Below, in pieces: positions 1 through 6,998 of a DNA stretch of 64,000 nt. The position numbers and the translations under genes are program-made. Source of the stretch: Pseudoroseicyclus aestuarii (GTDB taxonomy: Bacteria > Pseudomonadota > Alphaproteobacteria > Rhodobacterales > Rhodobacteraceae); NCBI RefSeq assembly GCF_003217255.1, contig NZ_QJTE01000002.1, forward strand, positions 248,001 through 312,000. The letters run 5' to 3'. The first letter of the stretch is position 1, and the number at the start of each line of letters is the position of its first letter. The notes under the pieces were generated by a model. It was not told the origin of the DNA. It worked only from the letters and a program-made list of their open reading frames with translations, and searched no databases.

Positions 1-243
1 AAGACTTATGAGGATCGTCAGAGCAGGGATGCCGCTGCCTTGCAGGCGGAGGAAGGCAAGGCGCTTCCGGCCGATCTAGATTACGACGCGATTGATGGCC
101 TGTCGTCCGAAATTCGTCGCAAGCTGAAGGATCATCGACCGGCCAACCTCGGGCAGGCGGCGCGCATCGAAGGTATGACTCCCTCCGCCAGCTTGCTGCT
201 CATCGCTGCGCTGCGCCGTCGTGACCTTGCTAGGGCGTCGTGA
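1..243 (+). CDS. mnmG: MnmG (GidA) tRNA modification enzyme, C-terminal end
   Basis: The open frame runs in from the left edge and ends at TGA 241-243, leaving about 80 residues. They match the helical C-terminal domain of MnmG, with the conserved LDYDAIDGLSSEIRRKL stretch followed by the small domain containing QAARIEGMTPSA. MnmG works with MnmE to install the carboxymethylaminomethyl group on the wobble uridine of some tRNAs, and this C-terminal domain contacts MnmE and tRNA. The next gene is rsmG and the stop overlaps its start, the usual mnmG-rsmG-parAB order of bacterial origin regions. The catalytic FAD domain lies outside the window. Confidence 0.93.
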   Translation, partial: KTYEDRQSRDAAALQAEEGKALPADLDYDAIDGLSSEIRRKLKDHRPANLGQAARIEGMTPSASLLLIAALRRRDLARAS

Positions 244-848
244 TGCACGAAGTATCAAGCGATGTTTCACGTGAAACGGAGGAAAGGCTGCAGAGGTTCG
301 CCGATCTCCTCAGGAAGTGGTCGAGCAAGATAAACCTCGTGTCCGCAAGAGACATAGAGTTTCTTTGGGATCGCCATATCCGGGATTGCCTGCAACTCCT
401 TCCGCTCGTGCCTCAAGGCGCCACACGATGGGTCGACATGGGCAGCGGTGGCGGGCTGCCCGGCGTCGTCTTGGGCTGCGTCTTCGCAGACGGAAACGGG
501 CCCAGGATGACGATGATCGAAAGCGATCAGCGCAAGGCGACCTTCCTGCGGACTTGCATTCGCGAGCTGAACCTGCGTGCCGAAGTGATCTCTGAGCGCG
601 TCGAGAGGGTGGAGCCTCAAGCCGGAGATGTCGTTAGCGCCCGGGCCCTCGCCGCCCTCCCGGACCTTCTGCCATGGGTTCATCGCCATCTTGCGCCAGA
701 CGGTGTCGCCATCCTGCCCAAGGGGCGCACCGCAGCCTCCGAGATCGCCGCGGCGCAGCAGCACTGGCACTTCGATTTGCAGCAGACGGCCAGCGCATTC
801 GGCGATGGCAGCATTCTCGTTCTAAGGGATATTCAACGTGCCGCCTGA
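243..848 (+). CDS. rsmG: 16S rRNA (guanine-527-N7) methyltransferase RsmG
   Basis: This is a class I SAM-dependent methyltransferase that methylates N7 of G527 in 16S rRNA. The glycine-rich SAM loop VDMGSGGGLPG sits at about residues 64-74. The protein is 201 residues, normal for the family. Two start codons are adjacent, GTG 240 and ATG 243; I chose the ATG, which shares one base with the mnmG stop TGA 241-243 and suggests coupled translation. Near the N-terminus the residues DVSRET are encoded by a parS-like palindrome (see 263-278). The 3' end overlaps parA by 11 bases, so mnmG-rsmG-parA-parB is probably one transcript. Confidence 0.95.
   Translation: MHEVSSDVSRETEERLQRFADLLRKWSSKINLVSARDIEFLWDRHIRDCLQLLPLVPQGATRWVDMGSGGGLPGVVLGCVFADGNGPRMTMIESDQRKATFLRTCIRELNLRAEVISERVERVEPQAGDVVSARALAALPDLLPWVHRHLAPDGVAILPKGRTAASEIAAAQQHWHFDLQQTASAFGDGSILVLRDIQRAA
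263..278. promoter_or_regulatory. parS centromere site (15 of 16 match)
   Basis: The 16 bases read TGTTTCACGTGAAACG. The widely conserved bacterial parS is the same with a final A, so there is one mismatch in the outermost base. The site lies inside the start of rsmG, about 560 bases before parA. ParB would bind here as a dimer and spread or slide to form the partition complex. Confidence 0.88.
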
Positions 849-1650
849 AACCAGCCGTCGACTGCCGCGTATCCTGGCGGTGGTGAACCAGAAGGGCGGG
901 GTGGGAAAAACTACGACCGCCATCAACCTTGGCGCCTCGCTCGCGGCCTCGGGGCGGCGTGTTCATCTCGTCGATCTTGATCCGCAGGGCAACGCATCGA
1001 CGGGTCTCGGGTCGGAGGCGATGACGCGGGACCATTCGACCTATGACCTCCTGCTTGGCGATGCGGCTCTGTCAGAGGCCTCGCGGCCCACGCAGATCGA
1101 GAACCTGTGGCTCGTGCCCTCGACTAGCGACCTGAGCTCCGCTGATATCGACCTGATGACGAACGAGCGGCGGACACATCTCCTGCGGAATGTCCTTCGG
1201 GCAGAGAGTGTCGCCTCTCTCGGCGCCGATTACGTGCTGATCGATTGCCCGCCTTCGCTCAACATCCTGACCCTGAACGCGATGGTGGCCGCAGATGCCC
1301 TCGTGGTGCCGTTGCAGGCCGAATTCTTCGCGCTCGAGGGGTTGTCGCAGCTCATGCTGACCCTGCGCGAAGTGCGACAAAGCGCGAACCCGGCGCTGCG
1401 CATCGAAGGGGTGGTCCTGACCATGTACGACCGTCGAAACAACCTGTCTCAGCAGGTGGAGGCGGACGCGCGCGGGACCCTGGGGGAGATGGTGTTCCAG
1501 ACCGTCATTCCCCGCAACGTCCGACTGAGTGAGGCGCCGTCTCATGCGCTGTCGGTTCTTGAGTATGATCCGCAGTCCAGCGGGGCGAGGGCCTACAAGG
1601 CGCTTGCCGGAGAATTGATGGCGCGGGAAGCAAGGGAGGTCGCCGAATGA
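838..1650 (+). CDS. parA: Chromosome partitioning ATPase ParA (Soj)
   Basis: This is a deviant Walker-A ATPase that moves the ParB-parS complex during chromosome segregation. The P-loop KGGVGKTT is at residues 19-26, the Walker B-like DLDPQGN follows, and DCPPSL is present near the middle. The length is 270 residues, typical for chromosomal ParA. The start is GTG 838, inside the end of rsmG, with AAGGGA about 7 bases upstream. The stop overlaps the parB start (ATGA). The short N-terminus lacks the helix-turn-helix extension found in many plasmid ParAs, which fits a chromosomal role. Confidence 0.96.
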   Translation: MPPETSRRLPRILAVVNQKGGVGKTTTAINLGASLAASGRRVHLVDLDPQGNASTGLGSEAMTRDHSTYDLLLGDAALSEASRPTQIENLWLVPSTSDLSSADIDLMTNERRTHLLRNVLRAESVASLGADYVLIDCPPSLNILTLNAMVAADALVVPLQAEFFALEGLSQLMLTLREVRQSANPALRIEGVVLTMYDRRNNLSQQVEADARGTLGEMVFQTVIPRNVRLSEAPSHALSVLEYDPQSSGARAYKALAGELMAREAREVAE

Positions 1651-2525
1651 CCGACAAGACAGTGAGGCCGCGTGGCCTCGGGCGAGGGTTATCTGCGCTG
1701 ATGGCTGATGTATCGACCCCCGAACCGGAGGCGCACAAACCGCGCCGGCCGGACCTGATGGTCCCGGTGGAGCGGATCTTCCCGAACCCGGACCAGCCGC
1801 GCCGCCATTTCGCGGAAGAGGCCCTGGCCGAGCTTGCCGCCTCGATGAAGGATCGCGGCGTCATTCAGCCGCTCATCGTGCGGCCCCATGACGACGGCGA
1901 GCGATACGAGATCGTCGCCGGTGAGCGTCGGTGGCGTGCGGCTCAACTGGCGCAGCTGCACGAGGTGCCTGTCCTGGTGCGGCATTACACCGACACCGAG
2001 GTTCTCGAGGTCGCGATCATCGAGAACATCCAGCGCGCCGACCTCAATCCGGTCGACGAAGCTGCCGGATATCGGCAGTTGATGGATCGATTTGGTCATA
2101 CGCAGGAACAGCTGGCCTCCGCACTTGGGAAAAGCCGCAGCCACATCGCGAACCTGATGCGACTCCTCGGTCTGCCGCAAGAGGTGCAGGATCTCCTGAC
2201 GGAGGGTCGTCTGACAGCGGGTCATGCCCGGACGCTCGTCGGCAATCCTCGCGCCTCCGAGATCGCGCAGCAGATCGTGGCGAAAGGGTTGTCGGTTCGG
2301 GCGGCCGAAGCGCTCGCTCGCAAACCCGATGCGGCGCCGAGGCCGCGGAAGCCGCGTCCGGAGAAGGACGCCGATACCCAGGCCATCGAGCGAGAGCTGT
2401 CGGCTACGCTGAAGATGGGCGTGACGATCGATCATGCGGCGGACGGGCAGGGCGGCAGCCTGACCCTGAAGTACCGCGACCTCGAGCAGCTGGACGATCT
2501 GCTCCGCGCCCTCTCAGGCGACTGA
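1647..2525 (+). CDS. parB: Chromosome partitioning protein ParB (Spo0J)
   Basis: ParB is the parS-binding CTPase of the segregation machinery. The N-terminus carries the PRGLGRGLSALM segment that contacts ParA. It is followed by the ParB N-terminal domain with the CTP-site motif GERRWRAA at about residue 92, a helix-turn-helix region around LGKSRSHIANLMRLL, and a C-terminal dimerisation domain ending in LEQLDDLLRAL. It is 292 residues, the normal size. ATG 1647 overlaps the parA stop. A parS site lies 1.4 kb upstream. Only 14 bases separate its stop from the convergent hemW stop. Confidence 0.96.
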   Translation: MTDKTVRPRGLGRGLSALMADVSTPEPEAHKPRRPDLMVPVERIFPNPDQPRRHFAEEALAELAASMKDRGVIQPLIVRPHDDGERYEIVAGERRWRAAQLAQLHEVPVLVRHYTDTEVLEVAIIENIQRADLNPVDEAAGYRQLMDRFGHTQEQLASALGKSRSHIANLMRLLGLPQEVQDLLTEGRLTAGHARTLVGNPRASEIAQQIVAKGLSVRAAEALARKPDAAPRPRKPRPEKDADTQAIERELSATLKMGVTIDHAADGQGGSLTLKYRDLEQLDDLLRALSGD

Positions 2526-2539
2526 GGCCGAAGCCCCCG

Positions 2540-3709
2540 TCACAGAAGAGCGCGGAGAACTCCGTTGAGGACGGGCCGACCGGTGGGCGTGACCTGCAGG
2601 CGCTCGCCGGTCAGCCTGATCAGGCCGTCGTCTTCCAAGTCATTGATGTTGCTAAGTTTATCGCGCAGAGGACCCAGTCGACCCAGGTCCACGCCCTCGG
2701 ACATGCGCAGGCCCATCAGCAGCAGTTCCTCGTCACGGGCCTCTGCCGTTAGCGCCTCGCGTGCCGATTCGCCGTGGCCTTGGCCCTCGACGGCTGCAAG
2801 CCAGGCGCCGGGGGCGCGCGGTGCCTCGGTGGCGTAGCGGGTGCCGGCATGGGTCAACCGGCCATGTGCGCCGGGCCCGATCCCGGCCCAGTCGCCGCTG
2901 CGCCAATAGATCAGGTTGTGCCGGCTTTCCGCACCCTCGCGGGCATGGTTCGACACTTCGTAACCCGACAGGCCTGCGGCCTCGGTTTCCTCTTGCGTGA
3001 TGTCCCACAGGTCAGCGGCGCGATCCTCGTCCGGCAGCCCCTTCAGCTTTCCGGCCGCCAGGCGTGCGCCGAAGGCCGTGCCCTCTTCGACCGTGAGCTG
3101 GTAGAGCGACAGGTGATCGGGCGCGAGCGCGAGGGCCTGTCGAAGCTCCTCGCGCCAGGCCTCGGGCGTTTGATCCTGCCGGGCATAGATCAGGTCGAAG
3201 CTGACGCGCTCGAACAGGTCACGCGCGGTCTCGACCGCCGAGAGGGCCTGCTCTGCACTGTGCAGGCGGCCCAAATGCTTGAGGTCGGCGTCGTTCATCG
3301 CCTGCACGCCGAGCGAGACGCGGTTGACGCCGGCGGCGCGGAACCCTTCGAGCCGCGCCGCTTCGACGGAGGTTGGATTGGCCTCCAGCGTCACTTCCAG
3401 GTCGTTGGCGGGGGTCCAGTGCCGCGCAATCCGGTCGAGGATCGCGCCGACGAGGGCAGGGGGCATCAGGCTGGGCGTGCCGCCGCCGAAGAAGACGGAG
3501 GTCAGGATGCGCCCGCGGGTCTCTTCCGCGATCCGGTCGATTTCGGAGAGGAAGGCCCTTTGCCAGCGGTCGTGGTCCACGAAGGCCACGACATGGCTGT
3601 TGAAATCGCAGTAGGGACACTTCGCCTGGCAGAAGGGCCAGTGCAGGTAGAGACCGAAGCCCCCGACCTGCCAAGGCTCCAGACCGGCGGAGGTGCCGCC
3701 CTCAGCCAA
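2540..3709 (-). CDS. hemW: Radical SAM haem chaperone HemW
   Basis: The radical-SAM cluster motif CQAKCPYCDF is at residues 27-36, spaced C-x3-C-x2-C, and FGGGTPSL follows in the SAM-binding region. The protein is 389 residues and has the HemW C-terminal domain. HemW resembles the oxygen-independent coproporphyrinogen oxidase HemN but is now regarded as a haem chaperone. The best start is TTG 3709, with GGAGA about 9 bases upstream inside rdgB; no ATG or GTG precedes the cluster. It overlaps rdgB by 8 bases, giving the order rph-rdgB-hemW on the minus strand. Confidence 0.92.
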   Translation of the reverse strand: MAEGGTSAGLEPWQVGGFGLYLHWPFCQAKCPYCDFNSHVVAFVDHDRWQRAFLSEIDRIAEETRGRILTSVFFGGGTPSLMPPALVGAILDRIARHWTPANDLEVTLEANPTSVEAARLEGFRAAGVNRVSLGVQAMNDADLKHLGRLHSAEQALSAVETARDLFERVSFDLIYARQDQTPEAWREELRQALALAPDHLSLYQLTVEEGTAFGARLAAGKLKGLPDEDRAADLWDITQEETEAAGLSGYEVSNHAREGAESRHNLIYWRSGDWAGIGPGAHGRLTHAGTRYATEAPRAPGAWLAAVEGQGHGESAREALTAEARDEELLLMGLRMSEGVDLGRLGPLRDKLSNINDLEDDGLIRLTGERLQVTPTGRPVLNGVLRALL

Positions 3710-4340
3710 TCGCAGTGTCTCCGCGCGGGGACAGGCAGCCCTCGACGAAGGCGGCCAGCGCCTTGCCGCGGTGGCTGATCCGGCTCTTCTCCTCGGGGGT
3801 CATCTCGGCAAAGGTCCGGGTCTCGCCCTCGGGCTGGAAGATCGGGTCGTAGCCGTGCCCCTGCGTGCCGCGCATCGGCCAGACGATCTGTCCGGGCATG
3901 CGCCCTTCGAAGACACGGTCCTCGCCATTGGGCCAGGCCAGCACCAGCGTGCAACAGAAAGCGGCGGTCCAGGGCTGGGGGGCGGCGCTGTCCTGCAGCT
4001 CCTCGCGCACCCGGTCCATCGCCATGGTGAAGTCGCGGCCATTAGGCGTCTCGGCCCAATCGGCGGTATGCACGCCCGGCTTCCCGCTGAGCGCATCGAT
4101 CACGACGCCGCTGTCATCGGCCAGCGCGGGAAGGCCGGTCGCCTTGGCGGCGGCATGGGCCTTGATCCGGGCATTGCCGACAAAGGTTTCCTCTGTCTCC
4201 TCCGGTTCCGGCAGGGCGTGATCGGCGTTCGAGGTTACCGTCAGCCCGTGCGGCGCCAGAAGATCGCGCAGCTCCGCCAGCTTTCCAGCGTTATGCGTGG
4301 CCACCACGAGGGATTCGCCAGCGCGCAGGCGCCGGCTCAT
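3702..4340 (-). CDS. rdgB: XTP/dITP pyrophosphatase (RdgB/HAM1)
   Basis: This is a house-cleaning nucleotide pyrophosphatase that hydrolyses XTP, dITP and ITP to monophosphates so that they are not built into nucleic acid. The family signature ATHNAGKL is near residue 14, ADDSGV lies in the middle, GHGYDPIF comes later, and SHRGKAL is near the C-terminus. The length is 212 residues. ATG 4340 overlaps the rph stop (ATGA), which fixes the start although the same frame stays open upstream. It sits between rph and hemW, a common order in alphaproteobacteria. Confidence 0.95.
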   Translation of the reverse strand: MSRRLRAGESLVVATHNAGKLAELRDLLAPHGLTVTSNADHALPEPEETEETFVGNARIKAHAAAKATGLPALADDSGVVIDALSGKPGVHTADWAETPNGRDFTMAMDRVREELQDSAAPQPWTAAFCCTLVLAWPNGEDRVFEGRMPGQIVWPMRGTQGHGYDPIFQPEGETRTFAEMTPEEKSRISHRGKALAAFVEGCLSPRGDTAIG

Positions 4341-5044
4341 GCCGATGCCGCCTTCTGCATCTCGGCCAGCTGGGCGCAGCCGCCTTCGGCCAGGCCCAGA
4401 AGCTGGTCCATCTCGGCATGGCTGAAGGTCGCGCCCTCGGCGGACATCTGGATCTCGATCAGCTTGTCGCCGGTCAGCACGAAGTTCCCGTCGACCCCGG
4501 CCTCGCTGTCCTCGGCGTAGTCGAGGTCCAGCACAGCCTGCCCGGCATAAAGACCGCAGCTGACGGCGGTGACCGGCGCCGAAAGCGGGTCGGTGGTGAT
4601 CAGCTTGGCCTTCATCAGCCGGTTCACGGCCAGCCGCAGGGCGACCCAGCCGCCGGTGATCGAGGCGCAGCGGGTGCCGCCATCGGCCTGGATCACGTCG
4701 CAATCGACGGTGATCTGCCGCTCGCCCAGGGCGTGGCGGTCGATCCCGGCACGCAGCGAGCGGCCGATCAGGCGCTGGATCTCCTGCGTGCGGCCGGTCT
4801 GCTTGTCCTTGGCCTCGCGCCGGCCACGGGTGGTCGTGGCGCGCGGCAGCATGCCGTATTCCGCCGTGACCCAGCCCTGGCCAGAGTTGCGCAGGAAGGG
4901 GGGCACGCGCTCTTCGACGCTGGCGGTGCAGAGGACATGGGTGTCGCCCATGCGGATCAGGCAGGAGCCCTCGGCGTGCTTGTTCACATCCGTCTCGATG
5001 GACACTACGCGCAGCGCGTCCTTGTCGCGTCCCGATGGCCGCAT
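4337..5044 (-). CDS. rph: Ribonuclease PH
   Basis: RNase PH is a phosphorolytic 3'-to-5' exoribonuclease that trims tRNA 3' ends. The protein is 235 residues and starts MRPSGRD, a hallmark of the family. It carries the conserved core with [31 protein letters not shown] and [14 protein letters not shown]. It is divergent from hrcA, with a 137-base region between the two starts that must hold promoters in both directions. Its stop overlaps the rdgB start. Confidence 0.96.
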   Translation of the reverse strand: MRPSGRDKDALRVVSIETDVNKHAEGSCLIRMGDTHVLCTASVEERVPPFLRNSGQGWVTAEYGMLPRATTTRGRREAKDKQTGRTQEIQRLIGRSLRAGIDRHALGERQITVDCDVIQADGGTRCASITGGWVALRLAVNRLMKAKLITTDPLSAPVTAVSCGLYAGQAVLDLDYAEDSEAGVDGNFVLTGDKLIEIQMSAEGATFSHAEMDQLLGLAEGGCAQLAEMQKAASA

Positions 5045-5128
5045 CGCGGACCTCCTTCACCAATTGACGTTCCGGCCTGCGCATACTGCGCCGGCAGGGC
5101 AATTCCAACCCGTGCGCGCGGGGCGCCG

Positions 5129-5158
5129 TTGACGTCTGCCCCGCCCTGCCGCTAAATT
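5129..5158 (+). promoter_or_regulatory. Candidate sigma-70-type promoter of hrcA-grpE
   Basis: TTGACG at 5129-5134 is followed after 18 bases by TAAATT at 5153-5158, 24 bases before the hrcA ATG. The spacing and the AT-rich -10 element stand out in a GC-rich gap. No CIRCE inverted repeat (TTAGCACTC-N9-GAGTGCTAA) is visible between rph and hrcA. Confidence 0.45.
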
Positions 5159-5181
5159 CCGCCGCTGGATCAGGACCCCGC

Positions 5182-6243
5182 ATGCCCGAGATTTCACCAC
5201 GCCTCGAAGACATGAGTGACCGGACGCGCGAAGTCTTTCGCCGCGTGGTCGAGGGCTATCTCGAGACCGGGGCGCCGGTGGGATCGCGCAGCCTGACCCG
5301 CACCCTGTCCGAGCAGGTGAGCGCCGCGACGATCCGCAACGTGATGCAGGATCTCGAATACCTCGGCCTGCTGGGCAGCCCGCATGTCAGCGCCGGGCGC
5401 GTGCCGACGCAGGCGGGGCTGCGGATGTTCGTCGACGGGCTGCTCGAGGTCGGCGACGTGACCGGCGACGACCGCCGCACCCTCGACAGCTCCTCGATGC
5501 AGGGGGGTGGTGATGTCGCCAGCGTGCTCGACCGCGTGGGGCAGGCGCTTTCCGGGATTACCCGCGGCGCAAGCCTCGTCCTGACGCCCAAGCACGAGGC
5601 GCCGATCCGGCATATCGAGTTCGTCTCGCTCTCGCCCGAGCGGGCGCTGGTGGTGCTGGTCTTCGCCGACGGGCAGGTCGAGAACCGCCTCTTCACGCCG
5701 CCGCCCGGCCAGACGCAGTCCTCGATGCAGGAGGCCGGGAATTTCCTTTCGGCCATCGCCAATGGCCGCACCCTGTCGGAGCTGGGCTCCGTCGTGGACC
5801 GTGCCATCGTCGAGCGGCGGCAGGAGATCGACAGCCTCGCCCGCCAGCTGGTGGAAAGCGGCGCGGTGTCCTGGATCGACCGCGGCGAGCAGACCGAGCG
5901 GCTGATCGTGCGCGGGCGCGGCAACCTGCTGGACGGCAGCGGGGCCCTCGATCTTGACCGGATCCGGACGCTCTTCGACGACCTCGAGCACAAGCGCGAT
6001 ATCGCGCGGTTTCTGGGTCTGGCCGAAGAGGGCGAGGGGGTGCGCATTTTCATCGGCTCCGAGAACGCGCTTTTCTCTCTTTCGGGTTCCTCTTTGGTGG
6101 TTTCTCCTTATATGAACGCCGACCGCAGGATCGTCGGCGCCGTCGGCGTGATCGGCCCGACGCGGCTCAATTACGGCCGCATCGTGCCGCTGGTGGATTA
6201 TACGGCGCAGCTGGTCGGAAAGCTGGTTTCCGACCGCTCTTGA
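5182..6243 (+). CDS. hrcA: Heat-shock transcriptional repressor HrcA
   Basis: HrcA represses chaperone operons by binding CIRCE elements, helped by GroEL. The N-terminal winged-helix part has PVGSRSLTRTL and the conserved SAATIRNVMQDLEYLGLL segment at about residues 45-65. The C-terminal GAF-like region contains IFIGSENALFSLSGSSLVV. The protein is 353 residues, the usual size. It is followed by grpE after 41 bases and is divergent from rph, the standard alphaproteobacterial arrangement. Its own targets are presumably elsewhere, because no CIRCE element is seen here. Confidence 0.95.
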   Translation: MPEISPRLEDMSDRTREVFRRVVEGYLETGAPVGSRSLTRTLSEQVSAATIRNVMQDLEYLGLLGSPHVSAGRVPTQAGLRMFVDGLLEVGDVTGDDRRTLDSSSMQGGGDVASVLDRVGQALSGITRGASLVLTPKHEAPIRHIEFVSLSPERALVVLVFADGQVENRLFTPPPGQTQSSMQEAGNFLSAIANGRTLSELGSVVDRAIVERRQEIDSLARQLVESGAVSWIDRGEQTERLIVRGRGNLLDGSGALDLDRIRTLFDDLEHKRDIARFLGLAEEGEGVRIFIGSENALFSLSGSSLVVSPYMNADRRIVGAVGVIGPTRLNYGRIVPLVDYTAQLVGKLVSDRS

Positions 6244-6284
6244 ACGACAAGACGACTACTTCAAAGGACCGACGAAGGACCGAC

Positions 6285-6917
6285 ATGGCAGAGAAAGACG
6301 AGAAGCTTCAAAGCCTCGACGAGCTGGCCGCCGAAGCGGATGCGATGGCCGATCAGGACGGCACCGAGGAGGGGCAGGCCCCAGCCGGCGCGCCGGATCC
6401 GGATGCCGAAGCCGGCTTCGACTTCACGCAGGCCGGCAGCGAGAGCGGGTCCGAGGTGCAGGCCCTGCGCGCCGAGCTTGAGGAGATGAAGGACCGCTTC
6501 GTCCGTACGCTGGCCGAGGCCGAGAACACCCGCAAGCGGGCCGAGCGCGATCGCCGCGAGGCCGAGACCTACGGCGGCTCCAAGCTCGCGCGCGACCTGC
6601 TGCCGGTCTACGACAACATGCAGCGCGCCCTTGGCGCCATCGCCGAGGAGCAGCGCGAGGCGAACAAGTCCCTCGTCGAGGGGATCGAGCTGACCATGCG
6701 CGAGCTGGTCAATGTCTTCTCGCGCCACGGCATGACGAAGATCACGCCCGAGGTCGGCGCCCGTTTCGATCCGCAGCAGCACGAGGCGATGTTCGAGGCG
6801 CCGGTGCCGAACACGAAGCAGGGCGACATCATCCAGGTGATGGCCGACGGTTTCATGCTGCACGACCGGCTTCTGCGCCCGGCGCAGGTGGGCGTCAGCT
6901 CCACGCCCGCGGCCTGA
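6285..6917 (+). CDS. grpE: Nucleotide exchange factor GrpE
   Basis: GrpE releases ADP from DnaK. After an acidic, glutamate-rich N-terminal tail (residues 1-65) comes a long coiled coil with RFVRTLAEAENTRKRAERD and then the beta domain with the signature around FDPQQHEAMF. The length is 210 residues. I chose ATG 6285 because GAAGGAC lies upstream and the product starts MAEKDEK; an in-frame TTG at 6240 would add 15 unlikely residues. The gene probably shares the hrcA transcript. dnaK and dnaJ are not in the window. Confidence 0.94.
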   Translation: MAEKDEKLQSLDELAAEADAMADQDGTEEGQAPAGAPDPDAEAGFDFTQAGSESGSEVQALRAELEEMKDRFVRTLAEAENTRKRAERDRREAETYGGSKLARDLLPVYDNMQRALGAIAEEQREANKSLVEGIELTMRELVNVFSRHGMTKITPEVGARFDPQQHEAMFEAPVPNTKQGDIIQVMADGFMLHDRLLRPAQVGVSSTPAA

Positions 6918-6938
6918 TCGCCGGCTGCCGGCGGCGGA

Positions 6939-6990
6939 GCGAGGGGCCAGCCCCTCGCGCTCCCCGGAGTATTTCTCGAAACATGAAGGG
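6939..6990 (+). repeat. Two-hairpin intergenic repeat, copy 1 (3' of grpE)
   Basis: Downstream of the grpE stop lies a perfect stem GCGAGGGG/CCCCTCGC (6939-6946 with 6951-6958). It is followed by the core CCCCGGAGTATTTCTCGAA and ACATGAAGGGGG, in which a C-run and a G-run flank an AT-rich loop. The same layout occurs at 13238, 28133, 46408 and 60082. It probably acts as a transcription terminator or mRNA 3'-end structure between grpE and the convergent mutS. Confidence 0.75.
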
Positions 6991-6998
6991 GGCGGGCG

